Origin: Frankiales bacterium
GTDB taxonomy: Bacteria > Actinomycetota > Actinomycetes > Mycobacteriales > SCTD01
Direction of reading: 5' to 3'
DNA length: 8,586 nt
Assembly: GCA_025966295.1 (NCBI GenBank)
Contig: JAOPVD010000091.1
Coordinates: forward strand, 1 to 8,586
This document shows positions 1-8,586 of the stretch, piece after piece (the stretch's first letter is position 1; each line of letters begins with the position of its first letter). A program made the translations under genes and the position numbers. The notes below the pieces were generated by a model. The model was given only the letters and a program-made list of their open reading frames with translations. It was not told the origin of the DNA and searched no databases.

Positions 1-1003
1 CGAGCGTCAGCTCGTCGTGGTTGCGCAGGAAGATGCCCCACTGGCAGTTGTCGGGGATCGCCGGCGTCTGCGACAGGATCTCCGAGATGGGGTAGCGCGA
101 CTCGCGCCGCACGGCCATGAACAGCCGGGGCATCAGGGGGAAGTGGAACGCCATCTGGCACTCCTCGCCCTTGGGGCCGAAGTACTCCACGACGTCGGCC
201 GGCCACTGGTTGGCCTCGGCGAGCAGCACCCGGTCGGGGTAGTTGTCCTCCACCTCCTTGCGCACCCGCTTGAGGTACTCGTGGGTGCGGGGGAGGTTCT
301 CGCAGTTCGTGCCCTCCTCCTCGAACAGGTAGGGCACCGCGTCCAGCCGGAAGCCGTCGATGCCGAGGTCGAGCCAGAACTTCAGCACCTCGATCATGGC
401 GTCCTGGACCTGCACGTTCTCGTAGTTCAGGTCCGGCTGGTGGCTGAAGAAGCGGTGCCAGTAGAACTGCCCGCGCGCCTCGTCGAACGTCCAGTTCGAG
501 CGCTCGGTGTCGACGAAGATGACCCGCGCATCGCTGTACGGCGCATCCGTGTCAGACCACACGTAGTAGTCGCCGTAGGGCCCCTCGGGGTCGTTGCGGG
601 ACGCCTGGAACCACGGGTGCTGGTCGCTGGAGTGGTTCATGACGAGGTCGGCGATGATGCGCATGCCGCGCTTGTGGGCCTCGTCCACCAGCTCCACGAA
701 GTCGCCGAGGTCGCCGAACTCCGGCAGCACCTTCATGAAGTCGCTGATGTCGTAGCCGCCGTCGCGCAGCGGCGACTCGTAGATGGGCAGCAGCCAGATG
801 ACGTCGATGCCCAGCCACTGCAGGTAGTCGAGCTTGGAGGTGAGGCCGCGGATGTCGCCGGTGCCGTCGCCGTTGCTGTCGGCGAAGCCGCGGATCAGCA
901 CCTCGTAGAAGACCGCGCGCTTGTACCAGAGCGGGTCCCGCGACTCCTCGAGGCTGACGAGGGGGTCGGGTCCGGGGACGTGCAGCTCGCCGTCGGCGGT
1001 CAT
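1..1003 (-). CDS. treS: Trehalose synthase / maltose alpha-D-glucosyltransferase, C-terminus cut off by window edge
   Basis: TreS is a cytoplasmic GH13 enzyme that reversibly isomerises trehalose and maltose and so feeds maltose into the GlgE route. The 334 visible residues run from the ATG at 1003-1001 to the left edge. They cover the N-terminal part of the GH13 barrel: DPLWYKRAVFYEVLIRGF near residues 23-40, GDGTGDIRGL at 46-55, and region I DLVMNHSSDQHPWF at 119-132. The predicted nucleophile is Asp221 in GFRLDAVPY, the acid/base Glu263 in LLAEANQWP, and the third carboxylate Asp330 in RNHDELTL. The FEEEGTNCENLP stretch after the nucleophile and the RNHDELTL ending are typical of TreS rather than of general alpha-glucosidases. 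TreS is usually about 570-600 residues, so roughly 250 are missing. The start overlaps the glgE stop in ATGA and has a good ribosome site. A C-terminal maltokinase fusion, known in some lineages, cannot be excluded. Confidence 0.95.
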   Translation of the reverse strand, partial: MTADGELHVPGPDPLVSLEESRDPLWYKRAVFYEVLIRGFADSNGDGTGDIRGLTSKLDYLQWLGIDVIWLLPIYESPLRDGGYDISDFMKVLPEFGDLGDFVELVDEAHKRGMRIIADLVMNHSSDQHPWFQASRNDPEGPYGDYYVWSDTDAPYSDARVIFVDTERSNWTFDEARGQFYWHRFFSHQPDLNYENVQVQDAMIEVLKFWLDLGIDGFRLDAVPYLFEEEGTNCENLPRTHEYLKRVRKEVEDNYPDRVLLAEANQWPADVVEYFGPKGEECQMAFHFPLMPRLFMAVRRESRYPISEILSQTPAIPDNCQWGIFLRNHDELTL

Positions 1004-2952
1004 GCCCAGTGGCCTTCCAGGGCCGGGTGCGCCCGCCGCACCGTGAACACGTGCGCCGGCTCGATGAACGGGTCCAGCCGGACGTAGTTGTCCTGCCCCC
1101 ACGTCCACTCGTTGCCGCTGACCTCGTCGTGCACGAGCACCCGGTCGTCCCATCCCACGCCCAGTGCGGGCATGTCCAGCCGCACCGTCGCCTCGCGGGC
1201 GCCGTGCGGGTCCAGGTTGAGCACCACGAGCACGACGTCGTCGCCGGTGCGCTTGCTCCACGCCATGACGTCGGGACTGTCGACCTCGTGGAACGTGACG
1301 TTGGTGAGCCACTGCAGCGCGGGGTGCCCCCGGCGCAGCTCGTTGAGCATCGTGAGGTAGGGCGACAGGCCGGGCTTGCTCCAGTCCCGCGGCCGGAGCT
1401 GGTACTTCTCGGAGTCGAGGTACTCCTCGCTGCCCGGCCGGACCGCGACGTGCTCGAACTGCTCGAAGCCGGCGTACACGCCCCACGTCGGCGACAGCAG
1501 CGCGGCGAGCACCGCCCGGACCTTGAACACCGGCGGCCCGCCGTACTGCAGCGAGGCGTGCAGGATGTCGGGGGTGTTCACGAAGAAGTTCGGCCGCATG
1601 TAGGTGGAGGCGACCACCAGCTCCCGGACGTACTCCTGCAGCTCGTCCTTGTGCACCCGCCAGGTGAAGTACGTGTAGGACTGCGTGAAGCCGATCCGGC
1701 CGAGCTCGTGCATCATCGCCGGCCGGGTGAAGGCCTCGGCGAGGAACAGCACGTCCGGGTCGGTCTTTTTGACCTCGGCGATCAGCCACTGCCAGAAGTC
1801 GAGCGGCTTGGTGTGTGGGTTGTCGACCCGGAAGATCTTGACGCCGTGGTCGACCCAGTGCCGCACGACCCGGAGCACCTCGGCGTAGAGCCCCTCGGGG
1901 TCGTTGTCGAAGTTCAGCGGGTAGATGTCCTGGTACTTCTTGGGCGGGTTCTCGGCGTAGGCGATGGTGCCGTCGACCCGGGTCGTGAACCACTCCGGGT
2001 GCTCCTTGGCCCACGGGTGGTCGGGGGCGCACTGCAGCGCCAGGTCGAGCGCCACCTCCATGCCCAGCTCGCGGGTGCGCGCCACGAAGGCGTCGAAGTC
2101 CTCGAGCGTCCCCAGGTCGGGGTGGATGGCGTCGTGGCCGCCCTCGTCCGAGCCGATCGCCCACGGCGAGCCGGGGTCGTCCGGCCCCGGCGTCATGGTG
2201 TTGTTGGGGCCCTTGCGGTTGACCCGGCCGATCGGGTGGATCGGCGGCAGGTAGACCACGTCGAAGCCCATCCGGGCGACGGCCGGCAGCCGCTCGGCCG
2301 CGGTCTGGAAGGTGCCGGAGCGCGGCGGGTCCAGCGTGGCCCCCTCGCTGCGCGGGAAGAACTCATACCAGCTGCCGTACAGCGCCCGCCGGCGGTCGAC
2401 CCAGATCCGGCGTGGTTCGCCGGTGGTGACCAGCTCGCGGACCGGGTACCGGCGGAGCACCTGGACCGCCTCCGGGGCCAGCGCGGTGTCGAGCCGCTGG
2501 CGGGGCGCGCGGGTGCTGTCCCGGAGCGCCGCCGGGATGCCCTCCAGCGGGCCGCGCTCGGCCGTCGGCACCCCCTCGGTGGCGCGCGCGTAGAGCCGGG
2601 CGCCCTCCTCCAGCACGACCTCCACGTCGACACCGGCGTCGATCTTCAGCGGGGCGTCGTGCCACCAGGTGCCGAGCGGGTCGCCCCAGGCCTCCACGAC
2701 GTAGGTCCACTCGCCCTCGGCGTCGACCGTGACCGGCGCGGACCAGCGGTCGTTGTCCTCGGGGCTCATCGGCACGAAGGGCGCCGCCCGACCGCTGGGG
2801 CCGGTGAGGACGACGTTGGCCCCCACCGCGTCGTGCCCCTCCCGGAACACGGTCGCGCGGACCGTCAGGGTCTCGCCCTCGACCGCGCGCGCCGGATAGG
2901 CCCCGCAGGAGACCGAGGGGCTGACATCAGTGATCACGATCCGTCCCACCAC
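1000..2952 (-). CDS. glgE: Alpha-1,4-glucan:maltose-1-phosphate maltosyltransferase
   Basis: GlgE (GH13_3) transfers maltose from alpha-maltose-1-phosphate to the non-reducing end of alpha-1,4-glucan in the cytoplasm. With the GTG at 2952-2950 the protein is 650 residues, close to the usual 660-700. Residues 1-115 form the N-terminal beta domain (PF11896 type), with SPSVSCGAYPARAVEGE and FREGHDAV. The barrel follows, with LYGSWYEFFPRSEG at 191-204 and LPPIHPIGR at 235-243. The predicted nucleophile is Asp377 in IFRVDNPHTKPLDFW, the acid/base Glu406 in LFLAEAFTR, and the third carboxylate Asp462 in VNTPDIL. The Asp-to-Glu spacing of 29 matches Streptomyces GlgE (Asp394, Glu423, as I recall). 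The IFRVDNPHTKP motif separates GlgE from ordinary amylases. The start is chosen from similarity to known N-termini and a TACGGT -10-like box six bases upstream. In-frame alternatives are GTG 2937 (shorter) and ATG 3054 (34 residues longer, basic, no ribosome site). Confidence 0.96.
   Translation of the reverse strand: MVGRIVITDVSPSVSCGAYPARAVEGETLTVRATVFREGHDAVGANVVLTGPSGRAAPFVPMSPEDNDRWSAPVTVDAEGEWTYVVEAWGDPLGTWWHDAPLKIDAGVDVEVVLEEGARLYARATEGVPTAERGPLEGIPAALRDSTRAPRQRLDTALAPEAVQVLRRYPVRELVTTGEPRRIWVDRRRALYGSWYEFFPRSEGATLDPPRSGTFQTAAERLPAVARMGFDVVYLPPIHPIGRVNRKGPNNTMTPGPDDPGSPWAIGSDEGGHDAIHPDLGTLEDFDAFVARTRELGMEVALDLALQCAPDHPWAKEHPEWFTTRVDGTIAYAENPPKKYQDIYPLNFDNDPEGLYAEVLRVVRHWVDHGVKIFRVDNPHTKPLDFWQWLIAEVKKTDPDVLFLAEAFTRPAMMHELGRIGFTQSYTYFTWRVHKDELQEYVRELVVASTYMRPNFFVNTPDILHASLQYGGPPVFKVRAVLAALLSPTWGVYAGFEQFEHVAVRPGSEEYLDSEKYQLRPRDWSKPGLSPYLTMLNELRRGHPALQWLTNVTFHEVDSPDVMAWSKRTGDDVVLVVLNLDPHGAREATVRLDMPALGVGWDDRVLVHDEVSGNEWTWGQDNYVRLDPFIEPAHVFTVRRAHPALEGHWA
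1013..1018 (-). promoter_or_regulatory. Ribosome binding site of treS inside the end of glgE
   Basis: On the minus strand the sequence GGAAGG lies nine bases before the treS ATG. It is embedded in the last codons of glgE (for the residues EGHWA). With the ATGA stop/start overlap it supports the chosen treS start and translational coupling of the two genes. Seen directly; coupling is inferred. Confidence 0.7.
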
Positions 2953-2958
2953 GTGGCG

Positions 2959-2964
2959 ACCGTA
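2959..2964 (-). promoter_or_regulatory. Candidate -10 box of the glgE-treS operon, leaderless type
   Basis: On the minus strand TACGGT matches the actinobacterial TANNNT -10 pattern. Exactly six bases separate it from the G of GTG 2952, which would therefore be the first base of the transcript. That fits a leaderless message, consistent with the lack of a convincing ribosome site before this GTG. The -35 region is poor: TTCGTC at 2985-2980, spacing 15. Seen in sequence; promoter function is inferred. Confidence 0.45.
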
Positions 2965-2978
2965 CCCATCGATCTTGC

Positions 2979-2990
2979 CGACGAACGTCG
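2979..2990. repeat. Short inverted repeat over the glgE -35 region
   Basis: The sequence CGACG-TT-CGTCG (minus strand, 2990 to 2979) is an inverted repeat with five-base arms and a two-base centre. It lies where the -35 element of the candidate glgE promoter would be, so it could be half of an operator. In DNA this GC-rich, such short repeats also arise by chance, and I recognise no regulator for it. Confidence 0.25.
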
Positions 2991-3040
2991 GCGCGTCCCC
3001 CCATGCTGCCGCAAAGGCCCGGCGGCGCCCCCTCCGGGGT

Positions 3041-3068
3041 TTGAGAGCCCCCATGGAGTGGCTAGGGT
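3041..3068 (+). promoter_or_regulatory. Candidate sigma-A type promoter of glgP
   Basis: TTGAGA at 3041-3046 resembles the -35 consensus TTGACA, and TAGGGT at 3063-3068 fits the actinobacterial TANNNT -10. The spacer is 16 bases. Seven bases follow before the GTG at 3076, so transcription would begin at or one base before the start codon, giving a leaderless or nearly leaderless message. The only ribosome-site candidate is the weak AGGG at 3064-3067, which lies inside the -10 box. This is the best promoter match in the window. It sits back to back with the glgE promoter candidate, about 95 bases apart between -10 boxes. Confidence 0.6.
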
Positions 3069-3075
3069 CGCTCAG

Positions 3076-5615
3076 GTGAAGGCTCTCCGCAGGTTGACCG
3101 TCCGCTTGGCCCTCCCCGCGCCGCTCGCGCCCCTCGCCGAGCTGGTGATGAACCTGAGGTGGTCCTGGCACCACCCCAGCCTCGACCTGTTCGAGAGCAT
3201 CGACCCGGCGACCTGGCAGGCCGTCGGCCACGACCCGGTGCAGCTGCTCGGCGAGGTCAGCCCGGAGCGGATCGCCGAGCTGGCGGCCGACGGCGAGTTC
3301 CTGGCCCGGCTCACCGCCGTGCACGCCGACCTGCAGGGCTACCTGACGGTCCCGAAGTGGTACCAGTCGCTCGAGCGCGCCCCCCGGTCGATCGCCTACT
3401 TCTCCCCGGAGTTCGGCATCACCGAGGTGCTGCCGCAGTACTCCGGCGGGCTCGGCATCCTCGCCGGCGACCACCTCAAGGCCGCCTCCGACCTCGGGGT
3501 GCCGATCCTGGGCGTCGGGCTGCTCTACCGGGCGGGCTACTTCAAGCAGAGCCTCAACGCCGAGGGCTGGCAGCAGGAGCGCTACCCCCCGCTGGACCCG
3601 AACGGCCTGCCGCTGACGCTGCTGCGCGACGCCGACGGGAACCCGGTGGAGATCTCGCTGGGCCTCGCCGAGGGCCGCACCCTGCACGCGCAGGTCTGGA
3701 AGGCGCAGGTCGGCCGGGTGCCGCTGCTGCTGCTCGACAGCGACGTCGAGGCGAACGCCCCCGCCGAGCGGCAGATCACCGACCGGCTGTACGGCGGTGG
3801 CACCGACCACCGGCTGGCGCAGGAGCTGCTGCTGGGCATCGGCGGGGTCCGGGCGATCCGCGCCTACACCGCCCTGACCGGGGAGCCGGAGCCGGAGGTG
3901 TTCCACACCAATGAGGGCCACGCCGGCTTCCTCGGGATCGAGCGGGTGCGCGAGCTCATCGCCGAGGGCCTGAGCTACGACGAGGCCCTGGAGGCGGTCC
4001 GGGCCGGCACCGTGTTCACCACCCACACCCCGGTGCCGGCCGGCATCGACCGCTTCCCCAAGGACCTGCTCGCCGGGGTCTTCGCCGGTGGCACGCTGCC
4101 GGGCGTCCCGATGGACCGGGTGCTCGAGCTCGGCGCCGAGGAGGACCCGAACGTGTTCAACATGGCGCATATGGGGCTGCGCCTGGCGCAGCGCCGCAAC
4201 GGCGTCGCCAAGCTGCACGGCATCGTGAGCCGCCAGATGTTTCACGACCTGTGGCCCGGCTTCGACCCGGCCGAGGTCCCGATCACGTCGGTCACCAACG
4301 GCGTGCACGCGCCGACCTGGGTCGCGCGCGAGGTGTTCGAGCTGGCCGAGCGCGAGATCGGCACCTCCATCACCACCGAGGCGCAGGGCTGGGAGGCCAT
4401 CGCCAAGGTCGCCGACAGCCCCATCTGGCAGACCCGCCGGGTGCTGCGCGAGCGGCTCGTGGGCGAGGTCCGCCGCCGGCTGCACGACTCCTGGCTCCAG
4501 CGGGGTGCGACGGAGGCCGAGCTCGGCTGGACCGCCGGCGTCTTCGACCCGGACGTGCTCACCATCGGGTTCGCCCGCCGCGTCCCGTCGTACAAGCGCC
4601 TGACGCTCATGATGCGCGACCCGGAGCGGCTCAAGGCGCTGCTGCTCGACCCGGAGCGGCCGGTCCAGCTGGTGATCGCCGGCAAGGCGCACCCGGCCGA
4701 CGACGGCGGCAAGGAGCTGGTGCAGCAGATCGTCCGCTTCACCGACCAGGAGGACGTGCGGCACCGCATCGTGTTCCTGCCGGACTACGACATCGGGATG
4801 GCCCGCTACCTCTACGGCGGCTGCGACGTCTGGCTCAACAACCCCCTGCGCCCGCTGGAGGCGTGCGGCACCTCGGGCATGAAGTCGGCCCTGAACGGCG
4901 GTCTCAACCTCTCCATCCTGGACGGCTGGTGGGACGAGATGTACGACGGCGAGAACGGCTGGGCGATCCCGACCGCGGACGGCGTCACCGACCCGAACCG
5001 CCGGGACGACCTGGAGGCCGCGGCCTTCTATGAGCTGGTCGAGAAGCAGGTGCGGACCCGGTTCTACGACGTCGACGACGACGGCATCCCGCAGCGCTGG
5101 GTCGAGATGGTGCGGCACACGCTGCAGACGCTCGGCCCCAAGGTGCTCGCCAGCCGGATGGTCCGCGACTACGTCCACCAGCTCTACCGGCCCGCCGGTG
5201 AGGCCTCTCGAACCCTTGCGCAGCAGGGCTTCCAGCCCGCCAAGGAGCTGGCGGCGTGGAAGTCCAAGGTGGTCTCGACCTGGCCGCGGGTGCGGGTGCA
5301 GCACGTCGAGGCCGGCGGCACCGACGCCCCGGACGTGGGCAGCACGCTGGAGGTGCGGGCCTCGGTGGACCTCGCCGGGCTCGCCCCCGAGGACGTCGTG
5401 GTGCAGGCCGTCTACGGCCGGGTCGACGAGCACGACGAGATCCACCGGCCCGTCCAGCAGCCGCTGGCGAACACCGGCAGCGGCGACGACGGCCTGCCGC
5501 GGTACGTCGGTGAGGTGCCGCTCGAGCGGGCCGGCTCGTTCGGCTACACCGTCCGGGTGCTGCCGCACCACGAGCTGCTGCCGACCGACGCCGACCTGGG
5601 GCTGCTGGCGCAGGC

Positions 5616-5619
<4 letters not shown>
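3076..5619 (+). CDS. glgP: Alpha-glucan (glycogen/maltodextrin) phosphorylase
   Basis: This GT35 enzyme uses pyridoxal phosphate and inorganic phosphate to release glucose-1-phosphate from the non-reducing ends of alpha-1,4-glucan in the cytoplasm. It is 847 residues, near the 863 I recall for Mycobacterium GlgP, and belongs to the actinobacterial subgroup with an N-terminal PF11897 (DUF3417) domain. That domain spans about residues 10-95 and shows NLRWSWHHPSLDLF. The phosphorylase core begins around YFSPEFGI (108-115), continues through GGLGILAGDHLKAASDLGVP and FHTNEGHAGFL (276-286), and reaches the cofactor site EACGTSGMKSALNGG. Lys603 there is the predicted Schiff-base lysine. A beta-rich tail follows from about residue 720. 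The GTG start gives MKALRRLTVR, close to the mycobacterial N-terminus as remembered. It is divergent from glgE, an arrangement also found in M. tuberculosis (Rv1327c/Rv1328), and convergent with glgX. Direction in the cell is usually degradative, although the reaction is reversible. Confidence 0.96.
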
Positions 5620-7637
<2,018 letters not shown>

Positions 7638-7642
7638 GCCGG

Positions 7643-7656
7643 GCAGTCTCGCAGTC
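7643..7656. repeat. Short tandem direct repeat between glgX and the DinB-fold gene
   Basis: GCAGTC occurs at 7643-7648 and again at 7651-7656, an eight-base period filling much of the 32-base divergent gap. It covers the untranslated or promoter-proximal region of glgX and lies just upstream of the TAGTGT box on the other strand. It could be a binding site, but two six-base copies are weak evidence. Confidence 0.3.
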
Positions 7657-7657
7657 C

Positions 7658-7663
7658 TAGTGT
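7658..7663 (+). promoter_or_regulatory. Candidate -10 box of the DinB-fold gene, leaderless type
   Basis: TAGTGT fits TANNNT and is followed by exactly six bases before the ATG at 7670, so the A of the start codon would be the transcript start. AGGGG at 7665-7669 touches the ATG with no spacing and so cannot act as a normal ribosome site, which favours leaderless initiation. I find no good -35 element around 7635-7640. Confidence 0.45.
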
Positions 7664-7669
7664 CAGGGG

Positions 7670-8188
7670 ATGCCGATCGTTCCGGACACCAAGGACTGGA
7701 CCTGGGTGGCCGAGCGCCGGTGCGACGAGTGCGGCTTCGACCCAGCCACCGTCGTGACCGCTGACGTCGCGCCCCTTCTCCGTCGTACGGCGGAGCGGTG
7801 GGTGTCCTTCCTTAGTGGGGAGCACGAGGACCTGAGAAGGCGGCCGGACGACAGCAGGTGGGCGCCGATCGAGTACGCCGCGCACGTGCGCGACGTGATC
7901 CGCATCTACGACGAGCGGCTCCGGCTGATGGTCGAGACCGACGACCCGCTCTACCAGAACTGGGACCAGGACCAGAGCGCCGTCGACGAGCGCTACCTCG
8001 AGCTGGACCCGGCGGACATCTCACGGGCTATCGCCTCGGAGGGGCCGGCACTTGCCGACCGGTTCGCCGCGGTCACCGACTGGCAGCGGCCTGGCCGTCG
8101 CAGCGACGGCGCGCGCTTCACCACAGAGTCGTTTGCGCGGTACTTCCTCCATGACCTGCTGCACCACCTGCAGGACGTGGGCGCCTGA
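7670..8188 (+). CDS. DinB-fold (DinB/YfiT-like) putative metalloenzyme
   Basis: The 172-residue protein looks like the common actinobacterial DinB-superfamily group, a four-helix bundle that usually binds a divalent metal through three histidines. Candidate ligands are His72 in EYAAHVRDV and His161 with His165 or His166 in RYFLHDLLHHLQDVG. The N-terminus has the group's signature DTKDWTWVAERRCDECGFD, with a Cys18-x2-Cys21 pair, and the centre has YQNWDQD and GRRSDGARF. No signal peptide or membrane segment is visible; it should be cytoplasmic. Relatives with known roles include thiol-dependent transferases (bacillithiol or mycothiol dependent), but the substrate of this group is not established to my knowledge, and automatic labels such as methyltransferase should be distrusted. 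It is divergent from glgX across 32 bases, and its last 71 bases overlap the reading frame of the next gene. No functional link to glycogen metabolism is evident. Confidence 0.88.
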   Translation: MPIVPDTKDWTWVAERRCDECGFDPATVVTADVAPLLRRTAERWVSFLSGEHEDLRRRPDDSRWAPIEYAAHVRDVIRIYDERLRLMVETDDPLYQNWDQDQSAVDERYLELDPADISRAIASEGPALADRFAAVTDWQRPGRRSDGARFTTESFARYFLHDLLHHLQDVGA

Positions 8189-8586
8189 GCCGGTTGCCCA
8201 CGATCGTCCGCCGCTCGCTGGGGATGAGATCGGCCAGCTTGGTCCCGGTGGGCAGCAGCATCGACTGACCGCGCTGGGTCCGCTCGAGCATCGCGTGCAC
8301 GACCAGGGCGTTGCGAAGGAGGGTCGCGAACTGCTCGGGCTCGGTCAGCAGCCAGCCGTGCCGGCCGGCGACCACCTCGGCGGGCAAGCTTCCCGCCACG
8401 GCACCCAGTGCGCCGGGCAGGATCAGCCGGTCACCGTCGCCCCAGATGAACAGCACCGGCATGCCGCTCGCCACCAGCGCGTTGGCCTCGTCGGCGAGAT
8501 CGACGGTCAGTGCCAGCTTCGCGGTCAGCGCCATCGTCAGCGGCTTGCGGAGGGCGTTCGGGACCAGCGCGCGCACCATCCCCGGT
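8118..8586 (-). CDS. Alpha/beta hydrolase, C-terminal part, start beyond window edge
   Basis: The frame is open to the right edge, and the visible part looks like the end of the cap region plus the C-terminal third of an alpha/beta-hydrolase fold enzyme. The strand PVLFIWGDGDRLILP carries the predicted catalytic Asp (second Asp of GDGD, around 8430-8432), and GRHGWLL carries the predicted catalytic His (around 8358-8360). The serine nucleophile would be upstream, outside the window. An ATG at 8579-8577 lies in frame, but starting there would remove the nucleophile, so it is probably internal. Substrate is unknown. The tail after the last recognisable helix (LLRNALVVHAMLERTQRG) is long, and its final 23 codons overlap the DinB-fold gene, ending at TGA 8120-8118. 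That overlapping part is rich in Gly, Arg, Pro and Ala and looks unconserved. A lost stop or frameshift near 8190-8230 is possible. Confidence 0.72.
   Translation of the reverse strand, partial: PGMVRALVPNALRKPLTMALTAKLALTVDLADEANALVASGMPVLFIWGDGDRLILPGALGAVAGSLPAEVVAGRHGWLLTEPEQFATLLRNALVVHAMLERTQRGQSMLLPTGTKLADLIPSERRTIVGNRLRRPRPAGGAAGHGGSTAQTTLW

Noticed and set aside
17..1087. Long plus-strand reading frame opposite treS
   Set aside because: It is antisense to a gene with clear TreS motifs; its translation is Val/Leu/Arg/His-rich without any recognisable domain, as expected for a shadow frame in GC-rich DNA.
2927..3004. Minus-strand mini-frame of 25 codons from ATG 3004, ending inside glgE, as a possible leader peptide
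   Set aside because: The nearest ribosome-site-like purine run is 23 bases away, and if the glgE message is leaderless at 2952 this frame would not be transcribed from that promoter. No supporting composition or motif.
3021..3051. C- and G-run hairpins in the glgE/glgP gap as an attenuator or riboswitch
   Set aside because: Only four-base stems can be drawn, and several exclude each other. The region overlaps the glgP -35 box, and no known riboswitch pattern is visible.
1009..3075. Plus-strand frame upstream of and continuous with glgP, suggesting a much longer phosphorylase
   Set aside because: It is antisense to glgE and has no domain content. The MKALRRLTVR start at 3076 matches known GlgP N-termini and has a promoter immediately upstream.
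3251..3914. Alternate-frame reading within glgP on the plus strand (Arg/Ala/Gly/Pro-rich)
   Set aside because: It overlaps the well-supported phosphorylase core completely and has only low-complexity composition.

Overview
The window is a very GC-rich, tightly packed bacterial segment. It holds six protein genes and only about 155 bases lying outside any gene. Base composition, GTG starts, probable leaderless transcripts and the gene families point to an actinobacterium. The glgE and glgP products begin much like the mycobacterial and streptomycete proteins as I remember them. I cannot place the order or family reliably. No stretch over 300 bases lacks a gene, and I see no RNA gene, mobile element or CRISPR array.

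Layout. Positions 1-2952, minus strand: glgE (maltosyltransferase) followed by treS (trehalose synthase). Their stop and start overlap in ATGA, and treS runs off the left edge. Positions 2953-3075: a 123-base divergent gap with a promoter candidate facing each way, both placed so that the transcript would begin at or next to the GTG start. Positions 3076-5619, plus strand: glgP (alpha-glucan phosphorylase). Positions 5616-7637, minus strand: glgX (debranching enzyme), convergent with glgP; the two stop codons interlock in one CTAG. Positions 7638-7669: a 32-base divergent gap. Positions 7670-8188, plus strand: a DinB-fold putative metalloenzyme. Positions 8118-8586, minus strand: the C-terminal part of an alpha/beta hydrolase whose start is beyond the right edge.

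How the genes fit together. TreS interconverts trehalose and maltose. In the established GlgE pathway maltose is phosphorylated by a maltokinase (Pep2/Mak, not in this window) and GlgE uses maltose-1-phosphate to extend alpha-1,4-glucan. A branching enzyme, also not in the window, would add branches. GlgP and GlgX do the reverse: GlgP releases glucose-1-phosphate from chain ends and GlgX removes the short branches left behind. The window thus carries parts of both the synthetic and breakdown arms of alpha-glucan metabolism, arranged as divergent and convergent neighbours. The two genes on the right have no evident link to this pathway.

I found no clearly new biological system here. The points most worth a second look are regulatory and architectural: the paired leaderless-type promoters, the CTAG stop overlap, the hydrolase tail that overlaps the DinB gene, and the start of glgE.
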